NCBI GenBank assembly: GCA_903929765.1
Contig: CAIYVX010000097.1
Location: forward strand, 1 to 64,000
Length of the DNA: 64,000 nt
Direction of reading: 5' to 3'
From: an uncultured Planctomycetia bacterium
GTDB taxonomy: Bacteria > Planctomycetota > Phycisphaerae > FEN-1346 > JAACEH01
Within the stretch, counting starts at the first letter, position 1. Each line of letters begins with the position of its first letter. The notes beneath the pieces were generated by a model. It saw only the letters and a program-made list of their open reading frames with translations. It was not told where the DNA came from and did no database searches. The position numbers and the translations under genes were made by a program. This document shows positions 5,826 through 14,784 of the stretch, in pieces.

Positions 5826-8345
5826 ATGACCGAGCAGGACGACACTATCATCGCTCCCCACTCCTCGGACGACGCCACGATTCGCCAGCCCGAGGCCAAC
5901 CACCCCGAACCGACCCTGCCGCTCATGCCCTTGCGCAACCTTGTCATGTTCCCCGGCATGATTCAGAGTCTCGCCGTCGGCCGGCACAAGTCCCTGGCCC
6001 TGACCCAGCAGGCCGCTCTCTCACACGAAAAGATTTTTCTCGTCGCCGCCCAGCGCGAAACCGAGGAAGAGGATCCACCCTTCGACGCCCTCTATCACGT
6101 CGGCTGCACCGTCCGCATTCTCAAGCTCCTCAAGATGCCCGACGGCACCCAGACCACCGTCGTCCAGGGCATCGCCCGGGCCAGAATCCGCGACGCCGTC
6201 TCAACCGACCCCTTCTTCGTCGCCCACTACGCCCTGCTCGAAGATCAGATCGAGCCAGGCAAACAGCTCGACGCCCTGGTCATGAGCGCCCGCCAACTTG
6301 TGACCCGCATGGCCGGCCTCTCTTCCCAGGTTCCCGACGAAGCCGCCATCGTCGTCAACAATCTGACCGACCCCGGCCAGATCGCCGATTTCGTCGTCGC
6401 CAACCTCAACTATGACGCCGACCGCAAGCAGCAGTTCCTCGAAGAACTCGACGTCCGCCGCCGCCTCGAAAAGGCCACCGAGCTCATGGGCCAGGAAATC
6501 GAGGTTCTCGAACTCGCCCGCAAAATTCAGACCGACGTCAAAACCAACATCGACAAAACCCAACGCGAATATTTTCTCCGCGAACAGATGAAGGCCATTC
6601 AACAGGAACTCGGCGGCGAGGACGAACGCGGCCGCGTCATCACCGACCTCAAGGAACGTCTCGACAAGGCCGGCCTACCCGACGCCGTCCGCAAAGAGGC
6701 CGACCGCGAACTCCAACGCCTCGAAGCCACGCCCGTCCAGGCCCCCGATTTTTCCGTCTCACGAACCTACCTCGAATATCTCGCCGACCTGCCCTGGAAC
6801 CGCTCCACCGGCGCCAAGGTCGATCTCCGCCAGGCGGAAGAAATCCTCAACGCCGATCACTACGGCCTGCTTAAAGTCAAAAAACGCATCCTCGAATTCC
6901 TCGCCGTCAACCGCCTCAAGGGCGACATGAAAGGCCCCATTCTCTGCCTCGTCGGGCCACCCGGCGTCGGCAAAACCAGCCTCGGCCGCTCCGTCGCCCG
7001 GGCCACCGGACGGCGCTTCGTCCGCATCTCCCTCGGCGGCGTTCGTGACGAAGCCGAAATTCGCGGCCATCGCCGCACCTACGTCGGCGCCCTGCCCGGA
7101 CGCATCATCCAGGAACTCCGCAAAGCCGAGGCCAACGATCCCGTCTTCATGCTCGACGAAATCGACAAGCTTGGCGCCGATTTTCGCGGCGACCCCACCA
7201 GCGCACTCCTGGAAGTCCTCGACCCCGAACAGAACGCCTCCTTCACCGACCACTACCTCGACGTTCCCTTCGACCTCTCCAAGGTTATGTTCATCACCAC
7301 CGCCAACATCCTTGACCCCATCCCCGCCGCCCTGCTTGACCGCATGGAGGTCATCAACCTCCCCGGCTACACCGAGGCAGAAAAACTCCACATCGCCCGC
7401 CGCTACCTCGTCCCCCGCACCCTCGACAACAACGGCCTCAAGCCCGCCCACCTCCGCTTCCACGACGACGCCCTGCGCGAAATCATCCGCCACTACACCC
7501 GCGAGGCCGGCGTCCGCAACCTCGAACGCGAGATCGCCGCCGTTTGCCGCAACGTCGCCCGCTCTGTCGCCGAATACCACCGCCGCAAGCCCCGCCCCAC
7601 CGTCGTTGTCTGCGCCACCGACGTCGAAAGCTACCTCGGCCAGCCCCAGGTCATGCCCGAGACCGCCGAACGCACCAAAGTTCCCGGCGTCGCCACCGGA
7701 CTCGGCTGGACCCCCATGGGCGGCGACATCCTCTTCATCGAAGCCACCAGCATGGCTGGCGGCTCCGGCCAACTCATCGTCACCGGACAGATCGGCAACG
7801 TCATGCGCGAAAGCGCTCAGACCGCTCTCTCCTACGTTCGCAGCCGCGCCGTCGATTTCGGCCTTGATCCCGCCACCCTCCTGAAACGCGATGTCCACGT
7901 CCACGTCCCCGCCGGGGCCATTCCCAAGGACGGGCCTTCCGCCGGCATCGCTATCCTTACCGCCATGGTCTCCCTCTTCTCCGGCCGCGTCGTCCGCAGC
8001 GACACCGCCATGACCGGCGAAATCACCTTGCGCGGCATGGTCCTCCCCGTCGGCGGCATCAAAGAAAAAATCCTCGCTGCCGCCCGCGCCGGCATTCGCA
8101 CCGTCATTCTCCCCGAGCAGAACAACAAGGACCTGGCCGAGGTTCCCGAGGACATTCGCCGCAAAATGAAATTTCTCCTCGTCCGCCGCATGGAGGAAGT
8201 CATCCCCCTGGCCCTCCACAACCACAAGTCCGCACCGCCAAAGGCCAAACCCGTCGCCCCGCCCCTCCGCGCCGCCAAAGCCAAATCCGCCCGCCACACT
8301 CCTCGCCCAACCGGCATCGCCGCCCGCAAAAAACCGCAATCCTGA
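5826..8345 (+). CDS. lon: ATP-dependent protease Lon
   Basis: AAA+ serine protease that degrades misfolded and regulatory proteins in the cytoplasm. The 839 residues comprise the N-terminal substrate domain (about 30-230, LPLMPLRNLVMFPGM), a coiled-coil linker, the ATPase with Walker A GPPGVGKT (377-384) and Walker B VFMLDEIDK, and the protease domain with the Ser705 (KDGPSAG) / Lys746 (GGIKEK) dyad. After about residue 800 there is a Lys/Ala/Pro-rich basic tail (KAKPVAPPLRAAKAKSARH) not usual in Lon. It closes the four-sHSP cluster, which fits a hold-then-degrade arrangement. Confidence 0.97.
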   Translation: MTEQDDTIIAPHSSDDATIRQPEANHPEPTLPLMPLRNLVMFPGMIQSLAVGRHKSLALTQQAALSHEKIFLVAAQRETEEEDPPFDALYHVGCTVRILKLLKMPDGTQTTVVQGIARARIRDAVSTDPFFVAHYALLEDQIEPGKQLDALVMSARQLVTRMAGLSSQVPDEAAIVVNNLTDPGQIADFVVANLNYDADRKQQFLEELDVRRRLEKATELMGQEIEVLELARKIQTDVKTNIDKTQREYFLREQMKAIQQELGGEDERGRVITDLKERLDKAGLPDAVRKEADRELQRLEATPVQAPDFSVSRTYLEYLADLPWNRSTGAKVDLRQAEEILNADHYGLLKVKKRILEFLAVNRLKGDMKGPILCLVGPPGVGKTSLGRSVARATGRRFVRISLGGVRDEAEIRGHRRTYVGALPGRIIQELRKAEANDPVFMLDEIDKLGADFRGDPTSALLEVLDPEQNASFTDHYLDVPFDLSKVMFITTANILDPIPAALLDRMEVINLPGYTEAEKLHIARRYLVPRTLDNNGLKPAHLRFHDDALREIIRHYTREAGVRNLEREIAAVCRNVARSVAEYHRRKPRPTVVVCATDVESYLGQPQVMPETAERTKVPGVATGLGWTPMGGDILFIEATSMAGGSGQLIVTGQIGNVMRESAQTALSYVRSRAVDFGLDPATLLKRDVHVHVPAGAIPKDGPSAGIAILTAMVSLFSGRVVRSDTAMTGEITLRGMVLPVGGIKEKILAAARAGIRTVILPEQNNKDLAEVPEDIRRKMKFLLVRRMEEVIPLALHNHKSAPPKAKPVAPPLRAAKAKSARHTPRPTGIAARKKPQS

Positions 8346-8505
8346 TTGTGGAATGTTTTTGTTTTTTCACCCCACACCCTTGCCATGGGGTAGCCTGGTC
8401 CGGCGCAGACGGGCCATAAAGAATAAAACGTCAGACCTGGAGGCAGTTGTTGTTTGTTTTGTTGCAGTCCACCCCAAAGGGGCGACAGGAAATGCTTGCT
8501 CTGTC
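8346..8505. other. Intergenic stretch between convergent lon and apt
   Basis: Non-coding. Holds a low-complexity GTTGTTTGTTTTGTTG linker (about 8449-8465) and, at 8466-8492, a CCCCAAAGGGGCGACAGGAAA motif that resembles the GGGGCGACAGAA element at 50910-50930 (repeat family H). No clear terminator is visible. Confidence 0.45.
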
Positions 8506-9039
8506 CTACTCCGCGTCGTAACCCACCAGCGCGAACGTCTTGTACTTCTCCAACTTCTTCCGCCCCGGCAGAAACTCCAAATCCACCAGGAAGCTCACCC
8601 CCACGATCTTCCCGCCCAGCCGCTCCACCAGCCGGCACGTCGCCGCCACCGTCCCACCCGTCGCCAGCAGGTCGTCGACCACCAGCACCCGCTGCCCCGG
8701 CTTGATCGCGTCACTGTGAATCAGCACCGTGTCAGTGCCATATTCCAACTGGTATGTCTCAGCCGTCGTCGCCGCCGGCAACTTGCCCGGCTTCCGAACC
8801 GGCACAAAACCAGCCCCCAGCTCCAACGCCACCGGCGCGGCAAAAATAAAACCCCGCGCCTCTACCCCGACCACCAGCTCGACACGGTCCTCCCGAAACG
8901 GATCGGCCATCAGCCGCACCGCCTCGCCAAAGGCCGCTTTGTCCTGAACCAGTGTCGTAATATCCCGGAATACAATCCCTGGCTTGGGGAAATCCTTGAC
9001 GTTGCGAATCAACTCCTTGAACCGCGGCGAATCAGACAT
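8506..9039 (-). CDS. apt: Adenine phosphoribosyltransferase
   Basis: Purine salvage: converts adenine and PRPP to AMP. 177 residues, normal length. The PRPP-binding loop VLVVDDLLATGGT and the dimer-type region RNVKDFPKPGIVFRDITTL are present. The frame allows a GTG at 9051, but the ATG at 9039 (MSDSPRF) has GGAG six bases upstream and is preferred. It lies 26 bases after the sigma factor stop and is probably co-transcribed with it. Confidence 0.95.
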   Translation of the reverse strand: MSDSPRFKELIRNVKDFPKPGIVFRDITTLVQDKAAFGEAVRLMADPFREDRVELVVGVEARGFIFAAPVALELGAGFVPVRKPGKLPAATTAETYQLEYGTDTVLIHSDAIKPGQRVLVVDDLLATGGTVAATCRLVERLGGKIVGVSFLVDLEFLPGRKKLEKYKTFALVGYDAE

Positions 9040-9065
9040 GTCTATCTCCACGATGTGAAATCTTG

Positions 9066-9938
9066 TTAAACCGCGTGCTTCGGCGCCTCGTCCCCGACTT
9101 CGGACGTGACCGTTTCTTCCTCCACCACGCCGGCTTCCTTGTTGGCGATGGCTTCGCTGATCCGGTGCAACGCGTCACGCTCGATCTGCCGCACACGCTC
9201 CCGCGTCAGCCCGATCTTCCTGCCGATCTCCTTCAGCGTCAGCGGCTCATATCCTTCCAGCCCAAACCGCATCCGCAGCACCCGCCCCGCTCGCTCGTCG
9301 ATGCTGTTCAGCAGTTCCGTCACCGTTTCCGCCTGCTGGTTGTCGAACATCGCTTCCGCCGGATCCTTCGCCCGCAAGTCCGGCAGCATCTCCGACAGCG
9401 TCATCCCTTCGTCGCTGGGCGACTGCCGGTTCGGCGCCGCAAAGGCCCGCGCCACGCGAGTGATTACCGCCGCCTTCTTCAGCGGCAGACCTAACTCCTT
9501 TGCCGCCTCCTCGATCGACGGCGGTCGCCCCAACTCGCCTTCCAGCTTCTGCGTCGCCCGACGCCACTTCCCAATCATGTCCACCATGTACGCCGGCAAC
9601 TCGATCGGCTTGCGGCTGTTCATCAGGCTACGCTTGATCGACTGCCGTATCCACCAGCTCGCGTAGGTCGAAAACCGACAGCCCATCCCTGGATCGAACT
9701 TCTCCACCGCCCGCAGCAGGCCCAGGTTCCCTTCCTCGATCAGGTCCAGGAACAATAGCCCTCTGTTGCAGTAGTTTTTCGCTATGTTCACCACCAGACG
9801 CAAGTTCGACCGGATCATCTCGTCACGGGCGCGCATATCGCCCTTGCGCAGACGCCGGGACAACAGTTGTTCCTCTTCCGGCGTCAGCAGCTTGGCACGA
9901 TTGATCTCGCGCAAATATAATTGAAGACCTGATTCCAT
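9066..9938 (-). CDS. RNA polymerase sigma factor, RpoD/RpoS-like (sigma-70 group 1/2)
   Basis: Directs RNA polymerase to promoters. The 290-residue protein has region 1.2 (LQLYLREINRAKLLT), region 2 with DLIEEGNLGLLRAVEKFDP and FSTYASWWIRQSI, region 3 (RPPSIEEAAKELGLP) and region 4 with the helix-turn-helix LTLKEIGRKIGLTRERVRQIE. It lacks the long region 1.1 of a classic RpoD, so it may be the housekeeping factor in short form or a group 2 alternative. The frame extends upstream to 10247, but the ATG at 9938 follows GAGGGG and matches the family start. A promoter lies about 180 bases upstream. Confidence 0.9.
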   Translation of the reverse strand: MESGLQLYLREINRAKLLTPEEEQLLSRRLRKGDMRARDEMIRSNLRLVVNIAKNYCNRGLLFLDLIEEGNLGLLRAVEKFDPGMGCRFSTYASWWIRQSIKRSLMNSRKPIELPAYMVDMIGKWRRATQKLEGELGRPPSIEEAAKELGLPLKKAAVITRVARAFAAPNRQSPSDEGMTLSEMLPDLRAKDPAEAMFDNQQAETVTELLNSIDERAGRVLRMRFGLEGYEPLTLKEIGRKIGLTRERVRQIERDALHRISEAIANKEAGVVEEETVTSEVGDEAPKHAV

Positions 9939-10120
9939 GCCACCAGACCCCTCATGTCTATCGGCACTTCGGCGAGTTTTCCGGCCGCATGGGAGATGTC
10001 CGGCGGCCTCTACTTCCAGATGCGTCGCGCGTCCGAGCTTCCCATCCCGAAGGGAAGATGCCGCCCAAGGCGTTCGACTAGTGGTGCGGAGGTGACCCAA
10101 GCCACTCCCGGACGCAAAGT
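9939..10120 (-). other. Long structured leader of the sigma factor mRNA
   Basis: Between the predicted promoter and the start codon lie about 175 transcribed bases without a gene. They contain a hairpin CTTCCC-ATCCCGAA-GGGAAG (10038-10057) and several GC-rich blocks. I recognise no known RNA family. Confidence 0.35.
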
Positions 10121-10150
10121 ATTGTAAGTACCCCCCTGCCCCTTTGGCAA
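10121..10150 (-). promoter_or_regulatory. Candidate sigma-70 promoter of the sigma factor gene
   Basis: On the minus strand TTGCCA (10150-10145) and TACAAT (10126-10121) are spaced by 18 bases. It sits just downstream of the rpsA terminator, so the sigma gene and apt form their own unit. Confidence 0.6.
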
Positions 10151-10201
10151 CAGAAATTTTAAATCTTTTTTTCGCCGCAACCCCAGTCCCCGTAATACAT
10201 T

Positions 10202-10233
10202 GGGGAAAAGGGGCTAAAATTCCCCTTTTCCCC
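10202..10233 (-). terminator. Terminator hairpin after rpsA
   Basis: Perfect 12-bp stem GGGGAAAAGGGG / CCCCTTTTCCCC around an 8-base loop, 21 bases past the rpsA stop. No separate U-run follows on the minus strand; the T-rich part is inside the stem. Confidence 0.65.
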
Positions 10234-10253
10234 ATTTGACTTTGCACAAATTA

Positions 10254-12134
10254 TTATTCCGCCTTCGGTTCCCCGCCCTGCTCTTCACCAGTCACGCTCG
10301 CCGGTGGTTCGCCCGGACCTGGCTCAACCGCCGGAGGCGGCTCTTCGCTCGGCATCGAGAACAGCACGTCGCTCACAATCCCCTCGATGTCTCCCTCGTG
10401 CTGGATGCCGCCGCCCAGCTTCGCCCGCTCGCGCCGCGGTTCGCCCGTCTCGCCCGGCTCGCCTTCCGCGTTGGCGTCTTCGGCTGCCCATTGCACTCGC
10501 TTCAGCGACAATCCGATCTTCCGGTCATCCGTGTCCACGCGCAGAATCTTCACCTCGATCTCGTCCCCCACCTTGACGATTTCCTCGGGATGTTCAACCT
10601 TGTGGTCCGCCAGCTCGCTGACGTGCAACAAGCCTTCCAACTCGCCCTCCAACTCCACGAACACCCCGAAGTTCGTGATCTTCGTGACCTTGCCCTTGAC
10701 CATGCTCCCCGGCTGATACTTGGCCGGAATCTGCGTCACCCACGGGTCTTCTTCCAGTTGCTTCAGCCCCAGGGCCACGCGCTTCTTTTCCTGATCCACG
10801 CTCAGCACCACCGCCCGAACCTCGTCGCCCTTCTTCACCAGTTCGCTGGGATGGCTGATCTTCCGCGTCCACGACATGTCGCTGATGTGCAGCAAGCCGT
10901 CGATCCCTTCCGCGATCTCCACAAACGCCCCGTAGTTCGTCAGGTTCCGAACCTTCCCCTGCACGATTGCCCCCGTCGGGTACTTGTCCTTCACCTGCGT
11001 CCACGGATTCACTTCGATCTGCTTCATCCCCAGGCTGATTTCCTGCTTTTCCTTGTTGATGTCCAGCACCACCACCTCCAACTCCTGGCCCGCCGTCGCC
11101 AGTTCCGAGGGATGGTTGATGCGCCGCGTCCACGACATCTCGCTGATGTGCACCAGGCCTTCGATCCCGTCTTCCAGCTTGATGAACGCCCCGTAATTCA
11201 TGATGTTCACCACCGTCCCCTTCACCCGCGCCCCCACCGGGTACTTCTCTTCCACCTTGTCCCACGGGCTGGCTTCCTTCTGCTTCAGACCCAGCGCGAT
11301 CTTCTCCTTCTCCCGGTCCACGTTCAGCACCACCACTTCCACTTCCTGGTCGATCTTCACCATCTCCGACGGATGGTTGATCCGGCTCCAACTCATGTCC
11401 GTGATGTGCAGCAGACCGTCGATCCCACCCAGATCCACAAACGCCCCGAAGTCCGCGATGTTCTTCACCGTCCCGCGCCGCAACTCGCCGACCTGAATCT
11501 CCGTCAGCAGCAGCCGCTTGCCTTCCTCACGCTGCTCTTCGATCAGCCGGCGCCGGCTGACCACGATGTTCTTCCGGCTCTCGTCGATCTTCAGAATCTT
11601 GCACTTGATCTCGCGCCCCACGTATTCCGCGATATCCGACGGCCGGCGGATGTCCACCTGGCTCGCCGGCAGGAACACCGGAACCCCGATGTCCACCAGC
11701 AACCCGCCCTTGATCTTCCGCATCACGCGGCCTTCGACCACGTCGTTTTCCTTGTGCTCCCGGATCACCCGCTCCCAACCGCGCGTCCGATCCGCCTTGC
11801 GCTTCGACAGCTTGATCTGCCCGCTCTCGCTGTCCACTTCCTCCAGTTGCACCTCGACCTTGGCGCCGATTTCAATCTGATCCAGCCGGTCGAACTCACT
11901 CTTATCGACCGTGCCTTCGCTCTTATACCCGATGTCCACGATCACCTGGTCGCCCACCACGTTGACGATCCGGCCGGGCAGGATGCTCCCCACCTCAAAA
12001 TTCTTCACCGACAATTCGTACACGTCGATCAGCGGACCGCCCGTCTCTGCCCCCACCGACAGAACCTGCTGCAACTCCTTGTCGATCTCTGCATCCGATA
12101 AACCGTACTGTCTCACAATCTTTGAACGTGCCAT
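10254..12134 (-). CDS. rpsA: 30S ribosomal protein S1
   Basis: mRNA-binding protein of the small ribosomal subunit needed for translation initiation. 626 residues with six S1 RNA-binding domains: a divergent first pair (about 48-115 and 132-200), then four well-conserved copies marked by NYGAFV/IK, GLLHISDMSW and HPSE (about 218 to 560). The tail after about 565 is acidic and glycine/proline-rich. Last gene of the cmk-plsC-ispH-rpsA block. The start region has only a weak AAAGGG, which is common for genes whose product can bind its own message. Confidence 0.96.
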   Translation of the reverse strand: MARSKIVRQYGLSDAEIDKELQQVLSVGAETGGPLIDVYELSVKNFEVGSILPGRIVNVVGDQVIVDIGYKSEGTVDKSEFDRLDQIEIGAKVEVQLEEVDSESGQIKLSKRKADRTRGWERVIREHKENDVVEGRVMRKIKGGLLVDIGVPVFLPASQVDIRRPSDIAEYVGREIKCKILKIDESRKNIVVSRRRLIEEQREEGKRLLLTEIQVGELRRGTVKNIADFGAFVDLGGIDGLLHITDMSWSRINHPSEMVKIDQEVEVVVLNVDREKEKIALGLKQKEASPWDKVEEKYPVGARVKGTVVNIMNYGAFIKLEDGIEGLVHISEMSWTRRINHPSELATAGQELEVVVLDINKEKQEISLGMKQIEVNPWTQVKDKYPTGAIVQGKVRNLTNYGAFVEIAEGIDGLLHISDMSWTRKISHPSELVKKGDEVRAVVLSVDQEKKRVALGLKQLEEDPWVTQIPAKYQPGSMVKGKVTKITNFGVFVELEGELEGLLHVSELADHKVEHPEEIVKVGDEIEVKILRVDTDDRKIGLSLKRVQWAAEDANAEGEPGETGEPRRERAKLGGGIQHEGDIEGIVSDVLFSMPSEEPPPAVEPGPGEPPASVTGEEQGGEPKAE

Positions 12135-12230
12135 AATAATAGAACCCTTTCCCTTTGTTTTCCGGCAGCCGAGATCCGTTTGCCGCCCCGCACCACGCGA
12201 GGCACTCGACCCGCCATTATGCTTTTTTTG

Positions 12231-12257
12231 TAGGGGCAGAGTTTATCTCTGCCCCGG
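12231..12257. repeat. Palindromic repeat, family C (GGGGCAGAG type)
   Basis: GGGGCAGAG-TTTAT-CTCTGCCCC, a perfect 9-bp stem (12233-12255) after a TTTTTTTGTA run, between rpsA and ispH. A second copy lies in frame inside the exported-protein gene at 16978-17002. Confidence 0.75.
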
Positions 12258-12293
12258 CGTTGCTGATCGAAGTCCGGCATTATACCGCTTTAA

Positions 12294-13157
12294 TTAGCTC
12301 GCGTCGAGACTTTTCACCCGCTCGATAAATTCACGAACCACCCACTCCGGCGTGCTCGCCCCCGCCGTCACCCCAATCGTCCTCAACCCCGCCACCATCT
12401 CCGGCGTCAACTCCTCCGCCCGCTCCAGGTGATACGTCTGCACCCCCGCCTTCTCGCACAGGCTCGCCAGTTGCCGCGTGTTCGAACTGTTCCGCCCGCC
12501 CAGCACGAACATCACCTCCACTCGCCCCGCCAGCTCCAAGGCCGCGCTCTGCCGGTCCACCGTCGCATTGCAGATCGTCTGGAACACGCGCAGCTCATGC
12601 CCCTCGAACCGCCGCGCGATCTGACTCGTGATCTCCCGAAACTCCTTCGGCGATTTCGTCGTCTGACTCACCACCCCCAATTTCGGACTACCCGTCACCT
12701 TCTCCACTTCCTCCGGCCCGGCGATCACCGTCGCCCCCGGTGCGTACCCCAGGATCGCCTCAACCTCCGGGTGTTCCGCATCGCCCACGATCACCACCGC
12801 GTATCCTTCCTCGTGCAGTTTCCCGGCCAGATTCTGCGCCCTCCGCACCAGCGGACACGTCGCGTCCACCAATTCCAATCCCTTCTGCCGCGCCGCCTCC
12901 GCCGTCGCCGGATTTATCCCGTGCGACCTGATGATCACCACCCCGTCCTCCGCCTCATCAACCTCCGCAATCACCCGCAGCCCCAAAGCCTCCAACCGCG
13001 CTATCTCCTGCGGATTGTGGATCACCGGCCCCAGGCTATAAACCCGCCCGCCGCGCTTCAGCGTCGCTTCCGCCAGTTCGATCGCCCGCTTCACCCCGAA
13101 ACAGAACCCGCTATTCGTCGCAATCTCCACCGACTTTGTCCCGATTTCAATCTTCAA
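12294..13157 (-). CDS. ispH: 4-hydroxy-3-methylbut-2-enyl diphosphate reductase IspH
   Basis: Last step of the MEP isoprenoid pathway: reduces HMBPP to IPP and DMAPP with a 4Fe-4S cluster. From the TTG at 13157 the protein has 287 residues with the three cluster cysteines Cys19 (SGFCFG), Cys101 (DATCP) and Cys196 (QTICNAT). His79, His129 and the SSNT motif of the active site are present. A GTG at 13196 would add 13 residues encoded by a repeat; the TTG is preferred because GAGG lies eight bases upstream. The earlier pathway gene ispG is also in this window. Confidence 0.95.
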   Translation of the reverse strand: MKIEIGTKSVEIATNSGFCFGVKRAIELAEATLKRGGRVYSLGPVIHNPQEIARLEALGLRVIAEVDEAEDGVVIIRSHGINPATAEAARQKGLELVDATCPLVRRAQNLAGKLHEEGYAVVIVGDAEHPEVEAILGYAPGATVIAGPEEVEKVTGSPKLGVVSQTTKSPKEFREITSQIARRFEGHELRVFQTICNATVDRQSAALELAGRVEVMFVLGGRNSSNTRQLASLCEKAGVQTYHLERAEELTPEMVAGLRTIGVTAGASTPEWVVREFIERVKSLDAS

Positions 13158-13172
13158 GTTTTTTTCCTCGAA

Positions 13173-13196
13173 TGTGCCACGGCGGGTCTTGCTCAC
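13173..13196. repeat. Partial palindromic repeat, family B, at the ispH 5' end
   Basis: Contains GTGCCACGGCGGGTCTTG, identical to the first half of the hydE insert at 62418. It runs up to the GTG at 13196 and creates a false N-terminal extension for ispH. Confidence 0.65.
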
Positions 13197-13226
13197 CGGG
13201 CGAACGCCAACTCGTCTGCACCCGCA

Positions 13227-13871
13227 TTATATTCTAAGAATACACTCTGCCTTTTTTTGCCGCACCTCCGCCTGCAACGCCATCATCCGCCGCCGAACTT
13301 CCTCAATCGTCTCTTCCACCGGCGCCTCCTGCACCTGTTCCGCTCCCACCGGCTCACCATAGATCACCCGTACCGGACCCAGCGTCGGCAGCAGCCGCCC
13401 ACGCGGCCAGCATTCATACGCCCCATCGATCACCATCGGCAGCACCGGCACACCCGCTCGCTGCGCCATCACGATAATCCCTGCCTGGAGCTTCCCAATC
13501 GACCCGTCCCGCGTACGCGTTCCCTCCGGAAACACCAGCACGATCCGCCCCGCCCGCAACCGCCGCAACGCCTCTTTCATCGCCCCCACGTCCGCCCGGC
13601 CCAGCTTCACCGGAAACGCGTACAGCGACCGGATCAGCCACCCAAACGGTCCCACACGAAACAGCGTCGCCCGCGCCATCGGGTTGAACGGCCGATAGAT
13701 CGAAATCGCCGCCAGGATCGGATCGAGATAGCTCTGATGGTTCGACACCACCAGCAACCCGCCCCGTCGCGGCACGCGCTCCCGATGATAGGCCCGACCA
13801 CCCATCAGGCCCACGTACAGCCCCGCCGCCGTAATCTGAAAGAGGCTGTACCAGATCCGCTGAAAAATCAC
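13227..13871 (-). CDS. plsC: 1-acyl-sn-glycerol-3-phosphate acyltransferase (PlsC family)
   Basis: Membrane-bound acyltransferase making phosphatidic acid from lysophosphatidic acid. 214 residues with block I SNHQSYLDP (NHxxxxD) and block III FPEGTRTRDG, plus an N-terminal hydrophobic segment (FQITAAGLYVGLMG). The frame opens at an ATG at 13910 that sits in the AT-rich repeat. The GTG at 13871 has a perfect GGAGG eight bases upstream and is the better start. It lies between cmk and ispH in a gene order common in bacteria. Substrate specificity is inferred from the family. Confidence 0.9.
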   Translation of the reverse strand: MIFQRIWYSLFQITAAGLYVGLMGGRAYHRERVPRRGGLLVVSNHQSYLDPILAAISIYRPFNPMARATLFRVGPFGWLIRSLYAFPVKLGRADVGAMKEALRRLRAGRIVLVFPEGTRTRDGSIGKLQAGIIVMAQRAGVPVLPMVIDGAYECWPRGRLLPTLGPVRVIYGEPVGAEQVQEAPVEETIEEVRRRMMALQAEVRQKKAECILRI

Positions 13872-13904
13872 CGAGCCGTCCTCCACGTTGCCGTGTATTC
13901 TTCT

Positions 13905-13940
13905 TTTCATTTTTAATTTTGCATTTTTAATTTTTCATTC
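13905..13940. repeat. AT-rich intergenic repeat, family F
   Basis: Two TTTTTAATTTT units ending in TTTTTCATTC. It overlaps the 3' end of cmk: the last codons MKN and the TAA come from it, exactly as at mnmG. Confidence 0.7.
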
Positions 13941-14595
13941 TTTCCGCCGCCAGCCCCGCCAATTTTTCCACCACCTCCTCCACCGTCATCTCCGACGTAT
14001 CTACCACCACCGCTCCCTCCGGCACCCGCAGCGGACCCACCGCACGCCCTCGGTCGCTCGCATCGCGATGACGAATCTCTTCCCGCACCTGCCCCAGCGC
14101 CGCCTCCTGCCCGCGCTCCGCCAGTTCTTTCCTCCGCCGCTCGGCCCGCACTTCTTCCGACGCATCCAGATAAATTTTCAATTCCGCCTTCGAAAACACC
14201 ACCGATCCCTGGTCCCGCCCCTCCGTCACCAGGCTCCCCCATTGCCGCCCGATCTCCCGCTGCACCGCCACCAGATGCGCCCGCACCCCCGCATTCGATG
14301 CCGCATGATATGCCTCGCAACTCACCTGGTTTTCCCGTATCGCCGCCGTCACGTCTTTGCCGTCCACCAGAACCTGTAGCTTTCCCGCTCGCTCCCGCAT
14401 CTCAATCTTAATCTCTCCCGCCAGCCATTCCAGCGCCGCCTCATCCGCCAAATCCACCCCGCGTTCCATTCCCGCCACCGTCACCGCCCGATACATCGCC
14501 CCCGTATCCAGGTGCGACACCCCCAACCGCCGCGCCAGCAGCCGCGCCACCGTTGACTTCCCGCTCCCCGCCGGCCCGTCGATCGTCACAATCAT
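13927..14595 (-). CDS. cmk: Cytidylate kinase
   Basis: Phosphorylates CMP and dCMP with ATP in pyrimidine nucleotide salvage. 222 residues with the P-loop DGPAGSGKST near the N-terminus, SHLDTGAMYRA, and the catalytic-site segment VTEGRDQGSVVF (the family usually has GRDxGTVVFP). The frame starts at 14613, but the ATG at 14595 has GGAGG six bases upstream. First gene of the cmk-plsC-ispH-rpsA block. The extreme C-terminus (ERMKN) overlaps an AT-rich repeat. Confidence 0.94.
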   Translation of the reverse strand: MIVTIDGPAGSGKSTVARLLARRLGVSHLDTGAMYRAVTVAGMERGVDLADEAALEWLAGEIKIEMRERAGKLQVLVDGKDVTAAIRENQVSCEAYHAASNAGVRAHLVAVQREIGRQWGSLVTEGRDQGSVVFSKAELKIYLDASEEVRAERRRKELAERGQEAALGQVREEIRHRDASDRGRAVGPLRVPEGAVVVDTSEMTVEEVVEKLAGLAAERMKN

Positions 14596-14666
14596 CCGCC
14601 GCCTCCATTCCACCCACGATTCTAGCCGCTCGCCGCCCTGTTGCCAATAACGTTTGCTGTTTCACC

Positions 14667-14718
14667 GTGGCACGGGCGTCCCGCCCGTGAGTCACAGGGG
14701 CGTCTTGCCCCTGTGCTG
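14667..14718. repeat. Double palindromic repeat, family B
   Basis: Two adjacent hairpins: CACGGGCG-TCC-CGCCCGTG and CACAGGGGC-GTCTT-GCCCCTGTG, between divergent cmk and ubiA. In one frame on the minus strand it reads THGRDARATV. Confidence 0.75.
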
Positions 14719-14731
14719 TTCCTTTTGTTGT

Positions 14732-14772
14732 CTTTTCAATTTTTACTTTTTCCTTTTTACTTTTTACTTTCT
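14732..14772. repeat. AT-rich intergenic repeat, family F (loose copy)
   Basis: TTTTTACTTTTTCC-type units just before the ubiA start. It follows a TTTTGTTG linker and the family B hairpins, so this 170-base gap is almost entirely repeats. Confidence 0.5.
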
Positions 14773-14784
14773 TATACTTAACTC

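Noticed and set aside
6759..8339. 526-codon frame opposite lon
   Set aside because: Gly/Ala/Asp-rich mirror of the lon coding sequence; no domain or binding site.
10236..12101. 621-codon open frame opposite rpsA
   Set aside because: Antisense to all six S1 domains; Arg/His/Leu/Pro-biased composition typical of a shadow frame in GC-rich DNA.
14441..14695. Frame reading MTHGRDARATV on the minus strand
   Set aside because: Translation of the family B double hairpin upstream of cmk; no gene.
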